DNA of 64,000 nucleotides from Lachnoclostridium phytofermentans ISDg. Lineage in GTDB: Bacteria > Bacillota > Clostridia > Lachnospirales > Lachnospiraceae. The first letter of the stretch is position 1. Each line of letters begins with the position of its first letter. The translations under genes and the position numbers were made by a program. The stretch spans positions 3,054,001 through 3,118,000 of the forward strand of contig NC_010001.1 of assembly GCF_000018685.1 (NCBI RefSeq), written 5' to 3'. Below the pieces are notes generated by a model. The model was not told the DNA's origin and searched no databases. It saw nothing but the letters and a program-made list of their open reading frames with translations. Positions 9,603-17,948 of the stretch are shown here, piece after piece.

Positions 9603-9637
9603 AAGAAACCTCTATTCTGTCGCTTGCGCGTATTTTT

Positions 9638-11119
9638 TTAAAGAGCATTTCGCTGCTCTAATGTCATCTCTGCAACGATCTCTTGTATCAATTCTCGATC
9701 ATCCATATGATGCTTCACACCACGAATTTCTTGATAATTTTCATGGCCTTTCCCAGCAATCAGAATGATGTCTCCTTCTTTCGCAGTTAAGATACTGTGA
9801 CGGATTGCTTCCTTACGATCAAGGATCGCTATATAGTCTCCTTTACCACGCTTTACTCCAACAACAATATCATTTAAGATATCCTGTGGTTCCTCAAACC
9901 TAGGATTATCTGAAGTAACAATCGTATAATCTGCTAAATTCGATGATATCTCACCCATCTCAAAACGACGGTCTTTTGAACGATTCCCTCCACAGCCAAA
10001 TAAGCATACTAAACGCTTTGGCTCATATTCTCTTAGGGTAGATAATACACTTTGAAGACTCATTGCGTTATGAGCATAGTCGATCATCATCGTGAATTTT
10101 TTTGAAACTTCTACTGGCTCTACTCTGCCTTTTACCTTAACCTTAGTTAACACTTCCTTGATACGTTCTGTACTGATATTAAAATGTCTACAGATTGCAA
10201 TTGCTGTTAGCGAATTATAAACAGTAAATTTTCCTGGTATATTAACTTGAACTGGGAAGTCACATAATCCCTTTACCTTATATAATACCATTAAGTTACC
10301 AAGTTTGGAATGTAAATCGATATCAACTGCTCTTAAATCTGCTTTTTCACTAAGTCCATAAGTCTCTAGTGTACAAGTATGGCCACTTAGCACCTGTTCC
10401 ATATGTTTGTCATCAACATTAGCGATACCCACCTTACATTGCTTGAAAAGAAGTCCCTTACAAGCCATATACTCTTCAAAACTTCCATGTTCTCCTGGCC
10501 CAATGTGGTCTGGCTCCATGTTGGTAAATACGCCAATATCAAAGGTAAATCCACTCACACGATGAAGCATTAAGCCTTGGGAAGATACCTCCATTACAAC
10601 ACATGTACAACCATCCTCTACCATCTTGGCAAAATATTGTTGTACCAGATAGGATTCTGGCGTCGTATTATTCGCTGGTATAACAGTATCCCCTATCATC
10701 GTCTCAATCGTACCAATTAGACCAGTTTTTATTCCTGCCTCAGAAAGAATGGAATGAACCATGTAAGTTGTCGTTGTTTTACCCTTCGTACCAGTGATTC
10801 CAATTGTTTTTAATTTTTCTGCTGGATAATCAAAATACGCTGCGGATAAATAAGCAAGTGCTTCTCTAGTATTTGATACTAATAATAAGGTAACACCATC
10901 TGGTACAGATACTTCCTTCTCAGCAACAATTACAGTGGAACCTTTTGCGATAACCTCATTAACAAAAGAATGACCGTCGCTTACTACACCTGTAATGCAT
11001 ACGAAGATAGAATCCTTTTCTACTTTTCTTGAATCATAGCATAACGTACTAATTTCTCTATCAACAGTTCCTTCTTTACATTGGTAAGTTAGACGCTCTA
11101 ATAACTTGGTTAACTTCAT
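9638..11119 (-). CDS. murE: UDP-MurNAc-L-Ala-D-Glu:meso-DAP ligase
   Basis: Adds the third residue of the peptidoglycan stem peptide. The ATP motif GITGTKGKTTTTYM lies near residue 107. The substrate-selecting motif DNPR is present near 404, which in this family indicates meso-diaminopimelate rather than lysine. I place the start at 11119, where GAGGA lies eight bases upstream. The in-frame ATG at 11146 falls inside a 13-bp tandem repeat and has no good ribosome-binding site. With this start the protein has 493 residues. First gene of the murE-murF-priA-def-fmt run. Confidence 0.95.
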   Translation of the reverse strand: MKLTKLLERLTYQCKEGTVDREISTLCYDSRKVEKDSIFVCITGVVSDGHSFVNEVIAKGSTVIVAEKEVSVPDGVTLLLVSNTREALAYLSAAYFDYPAEKLKTIGITGTKGKTTTTYMVHSILSEAGIKTGLIGTIETMIGDTVIPANNTTPESYLVQQYFAKMVEDGCTCVVMEVSSQGLMLHRVSGFTFDIGVFTNMEPDHIGPGEHGSFEEYMACKGLLFKQCKVGIANVDDKHMEQVLSGHTCTLETYGLSEKADLRAVDIDLHSKLGNLMVLYKVKGLCDFPVQVNIPGKFTVYNSLTAIAICRHFNISTERIKEVLTKVKVKGRVEPVEVSKKFTMMIDYAHNAMSLQSVLSTLREYEPKRLVCLFGCGGNRSKDRRFEMGEISSNLADYTIVTSDNPRFEEPQDILNDIVVGVKRGKGDYIAILDRKEAIRHSILTAKEGDIILIAGKGHENYQEIRGVKHHMDDRELIQEIVAEMTLEQRNAL

Positions 11120-11130
11120 TGTATTATCCT

Positions 11131-11182
11131 CATTTCTTCGTTTCATTTCTTCGTTTCATTTCTTCGTTTCATTTCTTCGTTT
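11131..11182. repeat. 13-bp tandem repeat, four perfect copies, in the murE leader
   Basis: The unit CATTTCTTCGTTT (plus strand) occurs four times without mismatch at 11131, 11144, 11157 and 11170. On the coding strand each unit reads AAACGAAGAAATG, so each ends in an ATG; because 13 is not a multiple of three, successive ATGs are in different frames. It lies just upstream of the murE ribosome-binding site and resembles the AGAAATGAGG end of the leader module found before other genes. Confidence 0.9.
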
Positions 11183-11189
11183 CATATAT

Positions 11190-11280
11190 TACTTCATTTC
11201 TACATGCTGTATCAACAGCTTGAACAAGCAACGCAGGCACGAACTTGATGGGTGAAAGGTTAAAATCTTTCACTGTCTTT
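11190..11280 (-). repeat. Leader repeat module, copy upstream of murE
   Basis: Contains a hairpin with exact arms GTGAAAG (11252-11258) and CTTTCAC (11267-11273), followed on the minus strand by a CATCAAGTTCGTGCCTGCG segment that resembles the second part of the module before tlyA and the zinc protease gene. The remaining 11281-11450 shows nothing beyond AT-rich sequence. Confidence 0.5.
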
Positions 11281-11451
11281 TTATTAATCTATTCCTATCT
11301 TATCTATAATTATCATAAATTCCTATGGTAATTTCTGCATGATTTCATTCAATTACTGCTATTATTAAATATTCATTCCCGTTTTTGTTATTGCTTCTTT
11401 GTGTTTCGATACTGTTTGTCTATAATAGTATAATATTTTTTACACGAGAAA

Positions 11452-11479
11452 TTCCCACGGTCTATACAAACCGTGGGAA
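11452..11479 (-). terminator. Hairpin downstream of glgA
   Basis: Exact 10-bp inverted repeat TTCCCACGGT (11452-11461) and ACCGTGGGAA (11470-11479), beginning ten bases after the glgA stop. The T-run after the stem on the minus strand is weak (AATTTCTCG), so it may act as a factor-assisted or 3'-protecting hairpin. Confidence 0.6.
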
Positions 11480-11488
11480 AAATATTAC

Positions 11489-12925
11489 TTATAAAGATTC
11501 ATATAACTCTTCATATTTTCTCGCAGAAGTTTTCCACGAAAAATCTTTTGCCATTCCTCTATCAATAATCTTATTCCATTCTCGCTTTTTATCTTGATAT
11601 ATTTCTTTTGCAAATCGGATGGTGTATAGCATCTCATGAGCATTATAATTTTTAAAAGTAAATCCTGTTCCTGTACTTTCGTGTTGGTTATATGGCTCAA
11701 CGGTATCTACAAGACCACCGGTTTCTCTCACTATGGGAACTGTACCATACCTTAAACTCATTAACTGGCTTAAGCCGCAAGGTTCAAACAGTGAGGGCAT
11801 TAAAAACGCATCACATGCGGCATAAATTTTATGGGATTGTTCATTAGAATAAAAAATATTTGCAGATACACGACTACTATATTTCCTTGCATAATGGCGA
11901 AATAAATTTTCATATCTATCTTTACCAGTACCAAGGATAATCAGTTGCGTATCCTCTGCGCATATATCTTCCATCACGCAATCAATCAAATCCAATCCGT
12001 TTTGATCTATTAAGCGTGAAACTATTCCAATCATAAAAGCTTTATCATCCTTCGCTAGACCTAATTCCTGTTGAAGTGCACGCTTATTTTTTATCTTTTC
12101 TTTTCTAAAGTTCTTTGCATTATATGGTTTGTTTATGAAAGGATCGAATTCTGGATTGTATTCCTCATAATCAATTCCATTTACAATTCCACATAGACAA
12201 TCGGAACGAGCGCGCATTAACCCATCCAATCCTTCTCCGTAGAAAGGCATAGTGATATCGTGCGCATAGGTATCGCTAACCGTTGTTATATAATCAGAGA
12301 ATACGATACCTCCTTTTAGATAATTCGCATCACCGTATGTTTCCAGTTTGTCAGGAGAAAAGTAGTACTCAGATAGCGCTGTTATATCCTGTACCGTCTT
12401 TTTATCCCAAACTCCTTGAAACTTTAGATTATGTATTGTCATTATAGTTTTTATACCATGATAAAATTCATTTTTTTGAAAGCTATCATGTAAAAATACT
12501 GGAACTAACCCTGTCTGCCAATCATGACAGTGTATAATATCTGGTCGGAAGTCAAGTACCGGTAGACAGGTTAAAACTGCTTTGCTTAAAAAAGCGAATT
12601 TTTCAATGTCTTCGTATATATTTCCATATGGTTTATTTCCTGCAAAATAAAATTCATTATCAATAAAATAATACCATATTCCTTCATATTGATATTCTAA
12701 TACACCAACATATTGTGTTCTCCAATTTAAATTCATGTAAAAATGCGTCCGATACAGCATTTTCTCCTTCCACTGCCTCGGAATCGACATATAATTAGGG
12801 AGAATAACACGAATATCAAAATTATTCTTATTTATGTATTTCGGTAAAGAACCTACAACATCAGCCAGACCATCTGTCTTAATAAATGGAACGCTTTCTG
12901 ATGCAACGAATAAAATCTTTTTCAT
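11489..12925 (-). CDS. glgA: Glycogen synthase (ADP-glucose dependent)
   Basis: GT5-family glucosyltransferase that extends alpha-1,4-glucan from ADP-glucose. The two GT-B halves are present: an N-terminal GT5 domain (KKILFVASESVPF) and a C-terminal GT domain with SRLIDQNGLDLI near 300 and FEPCGLSQL near 379. At 478 residues it is full length. The nucleotide-sugar motif normally written KTGGL reads KTDGL here (residues 17-21), a departure at the first glycine. GGAGGC precedes the ATG. No other glg gene is adjacent; it stands alone between murE and spo0A with its own terminator-like hairpin. Confidence 0.93.
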   Translation of the reverse strand: MKKILFVASESVPFIKTDGLADVVGSLPKYINKNNFDIRVILPNYMSIPRQWKEKMLYRTHFYMNLNWRTQYVGVLEYQYEGIWYYFIDNEFYFAGNKPYGNIYEDIEKFAFLSKAVLTCLPVLDFRPDIIHCHDWQTGLVPVFLHDSFQKNEFYHGIKTIMTIHNLKFQGVWDKKTVQDITALSEYYFSPDKLETYGDANYLKGGIVFSDYITTVSDTYAHDITMPFYGEGLDGLMRARSDCLCGIVNGIDYEEYNPEFDPFINKPYNAKNFRKEKIKNKRALQQELGLAKDDKAFMIGIVSRLIDQNGLDLIDCVMEDICAEDTQLIILGTGKDRYENLFRHYARKYSSRVSANIFYSNEQSHKIYAACDAFLMPSLFEPCGLSQLMSLRYGTVPIVRETGGLVDTVEPYNQHESTGTGFTFKNYNAHEMLYTIRFAKEIYQDKKREWNKIIDRGMAKDFSWKTSARKYEELYESL

Positions 12926-13043
12926 ACGTTACGCCTCCAGTTTTATTATTGCAATTCCCTACAGAAGTCCGTTCCATTACTATGTATGCAATACTAAAAA
13001 TAATTATACAATACATTACAATAATAGAAAAGAGGCAAATTCA

Positions 13044-13844
13044 TCACATTCTAAGCTTATACTCTAAACGGATTTTATCTGCTATTAAAGCTACAAACTC
13101 TGAATTCGTTGGCTTACCTTTTCCATTACTAACGGTATAACCAAATAAATCATCTATTGTGTCCATCTTGCCTCTACTCCAAGCTACTTCAATTGCATGA
13201 CGTATCGCTCTTTCTACTCTGCTTGGTGTAGTTTTATGACGCTTTGCAATCGATGGATATAATTGTTTTGTAATGGAGTTTAACATTTCAGTATCATCAA
13301 CAGACATCATAATTGCATCTCTAAGATACTGATATCCTTTAATATGTGCAGGTACACCGATTTCATGAATGATATTGGTAACATCTGACTCCAAATTTTT
13401 TTCTTTATAAGCTGCAGGATTATCAAATGTATTTAGTTTATGATTATCCACTAATTTGATATGATAATCTGCTTTTAATTGCTTGATTCTACTTAATACA
13501 GTATTATTATCGAATGGTTTAAGAATATAGTAACTAGCGCCTAATTCAAATGCATTCTCAGTTACGCGCTCTTGACCGATCGCCGTAATGACAATAAAAG
13601 ATGGTGCCTTTTTAAATTCAGAACTCTTTTTGATCTTCTCCATAACTCCTAGTCCATCTAATTTTGGCATAATTAAATCCAATAAAACAACATCAGGATT
13701 TTTATCCTTAATTACTTCTAATGCTTCAAGACCATTTTCAGCTCTACCAATTACTTCGACATCATTATCATTCTTTAGTACTTCTTCTAATAGATTTAAC
13801 ATTCTGATGTTGTCGTCAACGATTACCACACTTATTTTCCCCAT
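13044..13844 (-). CDS. spo0A: Sporulation master response regulator Spo0A
   Basis: Two-domain regulator controlling entry into sporulation. The receiver domain has the acidic pair D10-D11, the phospho-acceptor D56 (VVLLDLIMP) and the conserved Lys in YILKPFD near 108. The C-terminal Spo0A DNA-binding domain contains the recognition region TPSRVERAIRHAIEVAW near 210 and the family ending. At 266 residues it is normal. AGGAGG lies before the ATG. The spoIVB-spo0A order matches other spore-formers. The 557-bp upstream region carries an 0A-box-like site, consistent with autoregulation. Confidence 0.98.
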   Translation of the reverse strand: MGKISVVIVDDNIRMLNLLEEVLKNDNDVEVIGRAENGLEALEVIKDKNPDVVLLDLIMPKLDGLGVMEKIKKSSEFKKAPSFIVITAIGQERVTENAFELGASYYILKPFDNNTVLSRIKQLKADYHIKLVDNHKLNTFDNPAAYKEKNLESDVTNIIHEIGVPAHIKGYQYLRDAIMMSVDDTEMLNSITKQLYPSIAKRHKTTPSRVERAIRHAIEVAWSRGKMDTIDDLFGYTVSNGKGKPTNSEFVALIADKIRLEYKLRM

Positions 13845-14401
13845 TACGAAACCTCCTAATATTCTTTTCCTTCCGATATCATACGAGAAGTGTTATAATG
13901 AAAGGGGCCCAATTCCTTTCATATTTTTCTTACCTTTTATGACACTATCTACCTTACATAATATGCGCGCTATATCAGTAAAGCTGTTTCGTATGATTTT
14001 TTATACTAACTCCGATTGTAAAACCTCTAAAAAATCGATTAAAAAACTTAAGTCTATAGTTTTTTGTTAAGATTTTTTAGTAAAGTTTTAAAGAGAAATT
14101 AGTATTGCTGTCACTATTAACACGAAAAAACAATTTGTTTACAATAAACTTCGGCAAGAGGTCTAACATGCCAAACATAATTTCTAATTCTAGAATAGAA
14201 GAATGCAAATTGTAATATTTTGCTAACAGTCACAGGAAAATTATACCCATAATTTCCCAAATTTTCAATTCTATTTTAACGCATTATTCGACAGAAAGTC
14301 AATCTTAAATTTAATATTTTTTTATTATTTTTTAATTTTCTTCTTAATAAGGTTGTATTTTGAAGCAATCGACTTTCTGTAAAATAGGCGTAGAAACAGC
14401 T
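13845..14401 (-). promoter_or_regulatory. Long spo0A upstream region with hairpins
   Basis: This 557-bp gap between spoIVB and spo0A holds no credible gene. Close to spo0A is a hairpin with exact arms ATGAAAGG (13898-13905) and CCTTTCAT (13915-13922), in the likely transcript leader. Farther up, a 10-bp exact inverted repeat, ACAGAAAGTC (14291-14300) and GACTTTCTGT (14371-14380), flanks a 70-bp AT-rich stretch. I could not settle on sigma-A or sigma-H promoter elements by eye. Confidence 0.5.
14285..14293 (-). promoter_or_regulatory. Candidate Spo0A-binding 0A box
   Basis: On the minus strand the sequence reads TGTCGAATA, containing the TGTCGAA core of the 0A box. It lies about 440 bp upstream of spo0A and overlaps the start of a 10-bp inverted repeat. 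A 7-bp core can occur by chance, so support rests on position. Confidence 0.45.
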
Positions 14402-15739
14402 TTACTGTTGGATTATCTCGAGCATATTTTCTATGAAAGTGCCATATCCCATCGAAGCATCACGAATAAAGACATGGGTTACAGCTCCTACTAATTTCCC
14501 ATTTTGGATAATTGGACTACCACTCATTCCTTGCACAATTCCTCCAGTCAATTCTTTTAGACGTTCATCCGTAATTTTTATTACTAACCCTTTACTATGG
14601 GTCTTATTTCCAAAGTCTATATTTTCAATGGATATCTTATATTCTTTAATTTGACCTTCCACATTACATAGAATTGTAGCATCCCCTGTTTTTATCTCTT
14701 GTTTTAACGCAATTGGTATCGGACTATTATATATATTATTTGAAACACGTTTGTAAATATCAGAAGTATTTACAATTTGTCCAAATATCCCTTGTGGGGT
14801 ATTCTTAGTTATCGAACCTATCTTACTAAGAGAATTTTCATGAATAACTCCACTTAACTCACCAGGTTGTCCTGCCTTACCTTTGATGATATTTACAACT
14901 TCAGCATCATATACTCCGCCAGTCTTTACAGACATTAAAAGTCCAGTATCAACATCTGTAATTCCATGACCTAACGCACCATAATCACCTGTAGTTGTAA
15001 CAAAGGTTAATGTTCCAATACCTTGTGTATCATCTCGTATCCAAGTACCAATTTTATATTCACCGGTTGCGGTAGCAACTGGTTGCACTTTGAGGGTAAC
15101 ATACTCAGAATCTCTTTTCACTTTTAAAGAAACCGGCTGACCATCACATGATTGAATAATTTGTATCAGTTCTTCTTTGCTAGATAAACTTTGATTATTT
15201 GCTTCCATAATATAATCGCCTGTTTTTAATATATTAAGAGCAGGTTCATAATTCATACCATCTTTGGACATTACCTCCGCTGTACCAAGCACTAGAATAC
15301 CATCTGTTTCTAAAGTGATACCGATAGTTCCCCCGCAGGGAATAACCTCTATCGTGTCGATTACATCAAGGGAGATATTTTTAATTGATAACCATCCAAA
15401 TAATTTTAAATTTACTTTATACGAACCAGTTTTATTTGCTTGTAATTGAAACGGTTTATTAAGGTCAATGTGCATCTGTCCGGCAGGTACATTAGATTTT
15501 GCTATCTGTGATACAGTTACATCATCGCTTTCAATTTCCGCTTGTATTGGAATTTTAAGATTAAAATTCTGCGATTTATCAACTAAAATTCTAATTTTAT
15601 CAGGTATTGCTTTGTTCAATATATAATAGGAAAATAAGAAGATACCTATGACATCAAGTATTAAAAATAACACTAAAAATCTTCGGTATCTCCTTTTTCT
15701 CGGATCGGCATTAATTTCCCCTGTGAGTGATTTATGCAT
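14402..15739 (-). CDS. spoIVB: SpoIVB serine peptidase (sigma-K checkpoint signalling)
   Basis: Forespore-made S55 peptidase secreted into the intermembrane space, where in Bacillus it signals activation of pro-sigma-K processing. An N-terminal membrane anchor is seen at about 20-43 (LVLFLILDVIGIFLFSYYIL). A PDZ domain spans about 140-215, and the catalytic S55 domain carries GALGHGI (catalytic His) and GMSGSPIIQNGKLVGAVTH (catalytic Ser). At 445 residues it is in the family range. AGGAGA precedes the ATG. It follows recN and precedes spo0A as in Bacillus. A terminator-like hairpin after recN suggests its own promoter, which I could not identify confidently. Confidence 0.96.
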   Translation of the reverse strand: MHKSLTGEINADPRKRRYRRFLVLFLILDVIGIFLFSYYILNKAIPDKIRILVDKSQNFNLKIPIQAEIESDDVTVSQIAKSNVPAGQMHIDLNKPFQLQANKTGSYKVNLKLFGWLSIKNISLDVIDTIEVIPCGGTIGITLETDGILVLGTAEVMSKDGMNYEPALNILKTGDYIMEANNQSLSSKEELIQIIQSCDGQPVSLKVKRDSEYVTLKVQPVATATGEYKIGTWIRDDTQGIGTLTFVTTTGDYGALGHGITDVDTGLLMSVKTGGVYDAEVVNIIKGKAGQPGELSGVIHENSLSKIGSITKNTPQGIFGQIVNTSDIYKRVSNNIYNSPIPIALKQEIKTGDATILCNVEGQIKEYKISIENIDFGNKTHSKGLVIKITDERLKELTGGIVQGMSGSPIIQNGKLVGAVTHVFIRDASMGYGTFIENMLEIIQQ

Positions 15740-15838
15740 ACTAATCTCCTGCCTTTCTCATAACATAACTTTATGCTATAACTAATGAATTTTATTGTTA
15801 TATCATAAGAACCTCATGTTACTAACTTTCGTCAGAAT

Positions 15839-15869
15839 ACAAAAGGATATACCGTATTAGTATATCCTT
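15839..15869 (-). terminator. Rho-independent terminator after recN
   Basis: Exact 10-bp stem AAGGATATAC (15843-15852) and GTATATCCTT (15860-15869) with a 7-base loop, followed on the minus strand by TTTTGTATT. It lies 106 bases past the recN stop and upstream of spoIVB. Confidence 0.8.
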
Positions 15870-15974
15870 AATTCTTAATTTCTTTCTGAGTTTAGTATGT
15901 GTAAATCAATTTTTTTCAAACTAGGAGTTTCAGTCTTTGTTACCAATCCTCTTTTTGTTATTCATGGCAGCAAT

Positions 15975-17660
15975 TTAGCGATATTTTTTCGTATGATTCG
16001 CTAGTTCTTTCATCTCTAAAGCATTCGTTAGAACATTGTCTGTAATTTTAGCACCACCAAGAATTCTTGCTAATTCTTGAACAACCTCTGTTTCGTCTAA
16101 TTGACGTATATTTGTATTTGTTGAAATGCCATCGGTATTTTTTTCAATAATAAAATGTGTATCAGCCATTGCTGCAATCTGTGGTAAATGTGTAATACAT
16201 AAAATTTGATGTTCACCAGCTAATAAACCTAATTTTTCTGATACTTTTTGAGCAGTTCTTCCACTGATACCAACATCTATTTCATCAAAAATTAATGTCT
16301 GAATATCATCTTTTTTAGCCATAACCGACTTGATGGCCAACATGATTCTTGACAATTCACCACCAGATGCAATTTTTGCAAGTGGTCTAATTGGTTCTCC
16401 TGGGTTAGTAGAAATCATAAATTCGGCTTCATCTAAACCATTAACCGTATAATTGTTAAGTTGTTTAATCTCTATCTCAAAATTCACATCCAAGAAATTT
16501 AAATCAATTAAAGCTGCTTTCATCTTTTCCGCTAATTGAGATGATGTTTTTCTACGAATAGAAGATAATATCTCACATTCTTTTCTTAACTTTTGTTCTG
16601 TTACATCTATTTTTTGTCTTAGATCCTGCAAATATTCATCATAAGCTTCGTATTTTTTCTTTTTTGAATCCAAATTTTTATAATAATTAAAAATCTCACC
16701 AATGCTATTTCCATACTTTGATTTTAAGTGATTTATCAGATTTAAACGATTTTCAACCTCTATAAAGCCTTCTAAACCATCACCAGAATCACTAAGATAC
16801 TCTGAAACATCACGATTGAAGTCATTGAGTAACCCCTCAATATCAATTAATTGAGTTAAAAATCCATTTAACTGCAAATCATACTCAGATATCTTACTTA
16901 AAAATTTTACAGCTCGACTAACTAAATCAGCTGCACTATCTGAACTGTCTGATGTTTGCTTGTAAGCTCCTGATAAATTTTCATTAATTAAATTTGCATT
17001 GGATAATTTTTTATATTCTGCTTGTAAACTGATATCTTCATCCATCACAAGCTTCGCTTCTTCTATTTCATTCATCTCATATTCTAAGAAAGAAAGTTCT
17101 CTTAAACGTTTATCCTCATCAATCTCAGCATTATCATATTCTTCTTTTAATTTTTGATAAGAATGATATAATTCTTGGACTTTTTCTTTATGTACCGCTG
17201 CTTCTTCTTTTGCAAAACGGTCAATCATCTCTAAATGCTTATGTTTATATAATAAGGACTGATGTTCATGCTGTCCGTGGATATCAAGAAGCAAGGTAGC
17301 AATATCTTTTAACAATTGGGCGGTTACATTCTCCCCATTTAATTTGCAGATGCTCCTACCATTTGTCATAATCTTTCTAGAAATTAATATCTGACCATCT
17401 TCTGTTGGTAAATCGTTCTCCTCAAGAAGCTTTAATACTTCAGGACGATTCGTTACAAACACTAATTCTACCAATGCATATTCACAATTTTTTCGAATAA
17501 TGTCTTTGGTTACTTTGCCGCCAAGTGCAACATTAATGGAATCAATTAAGATAGACTTACCAGCACCGGTTTCACCTGTTAATATATTCAAATGATCTTT
17601 AAAATAAACTTCGACCTCATCAATAATGGCAAAGTTCTTAACATGCAGACTTAGCAGCAT
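15975..17660 (-). CDS. recN: DNA repair protein RecN
   Basis: SMC-like ATPase acting early in double-strand-break repair. Walker A GETGAGKSILIDSI lies at about 29-42, the two halves of a coiled coil span roughly 150-370 (charged stretches rich in Glu/Lys/Leu), and the signature and Walker B segment ASGGELSRIMLAIK ... LIFDEIDVGISGRTA lies near 430-475. At 561 residues it is full length. GGAGGG precedes the ATG, and a LexA-box-like sequence lies 24 bases upstream, suggesting SOS control. In related genomes argR is normally just upstream; here about 10 kb of other genes lie between. Confidence 0.97.
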   Translation of the reverse strand: MLLSLHVKNFAIIDEVEVYFKDHLNILTGETGAGKSILIDSINVALGGKVTKDIIRKNCEYALVELVFVTNRPEVLKLLEENDLPTEDGQILISRKIMTNGRSICKLNGENVTAQLLKDIATLLLDIHGQHEHQSLLYKHKHLEMIDRFAKEEAAVHKEKVQELYHSYQKLKEEYDNAEIDEDKRLRELSFLEYEMNEIEEAKLVMDEDISLQAEYKKLSNANLINENLSGAYKQTSDSSDSAADLVSRAVKFLSKISEYDLQLNGFLTQLIDIEGLLNDFNRDVSEYLSDSGDGLEGFIEVENRLNLINHLKSKYGNSIGEIFNYYKNLDSKKKKYEAYDEYLQDLRQKIDVTEQKLRKECEILSSIRRKTSSQLAEKMKAALIDLNFLDVNFEIEIKQLNNYTVNGLDEAEFMISTNPGEPIRPLAKIASGGELSRIMLAIKSVMAKKDDIQTLIFDEIDVGISGRTAQKVSEKLGLLAGEHQILCITHLPQIAAMADTHFIIEKNTDGISTNTNIRQLDETEVVQELARILGGAKITDNVLTNALEMKELANHTKKYR

Positions 17661-17683
17661 AGTTCCCTCCTATAATTTTCAAT

Positions 17684-17697
17684 CAAACATATGTTCG
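17684..17697 (-). promoter_or_regulatory. LexA box upstream of recN
   Basis: Minus-strand sequence CGAACATATGTTTG matches the Gram-positive LexA operator CGAACATATGTTCG at 13 of 14 positions. It lies 24 bp before the recN start. recN is a known SOS gene in Bacillus; lexA itself is at 59407 in this window. Confidence 0.85.
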
Positions 17698-17798
17698 TTT
17701 TTTTCTTATTTTAGCACAACTTATCTACAAGTTCAATCCCTGATTTTTTAAAAATTAATATTCTCATATCAATAACATAAATCACTAATGCAGATACT

Positions 17799-17857
17799 AA
17801 AAAAGCTCTGCACCCAGTCATATGTTAATTCAATCATATGTACAGGAGGCGCAGAGC
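17799..17857 (-). terminator. Rho-independent terminator of the BIG2 protein gene
   Basis: Outer stem GCTCTGC (17851-17857 read on minus) with GCAGAGC (17805-17811), an inner CATATG repeat pairing within the loop, then TTTTTT (17804-17799). It sits 92 bases downstream of the gene ending at 17949. Confidence 0.88.
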
Positions 17858-17870
17858 CAATATTATTTAC

Positions 17871-17917
17871 TCATGATAAGGAAAAGTTTGTGTATCGTGC
17901 TTTTTCTTGTTCAGAAT
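17871..17917 (-). repeat. Family-A dispersed repeat, copy 1
   Basis: Quasi-palindromic intergenic repeat. On the minus strand it reads ACAAGAAAAAGCACG, a diverged centre, then AAACTTTTCCTTATCATGA, matching the other copies at both ends. Confidence 0.75.
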
Positions 17918-17948
17918 AAAATTATGAAATAAATATAGTATTACTTTT

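Noticed and set aside
11485..11700. 71-codon minus-strand frame overlapping glgA
   Set aside because: Same strand but different frame within the glgA C-terminus; glgA is complete, so this is chance.
15740..15800. Sigma-G or sigma-F promoter for spoIVB
   Set aside because: Weak partial matches only; spacing and elements did not fit well enough to report.
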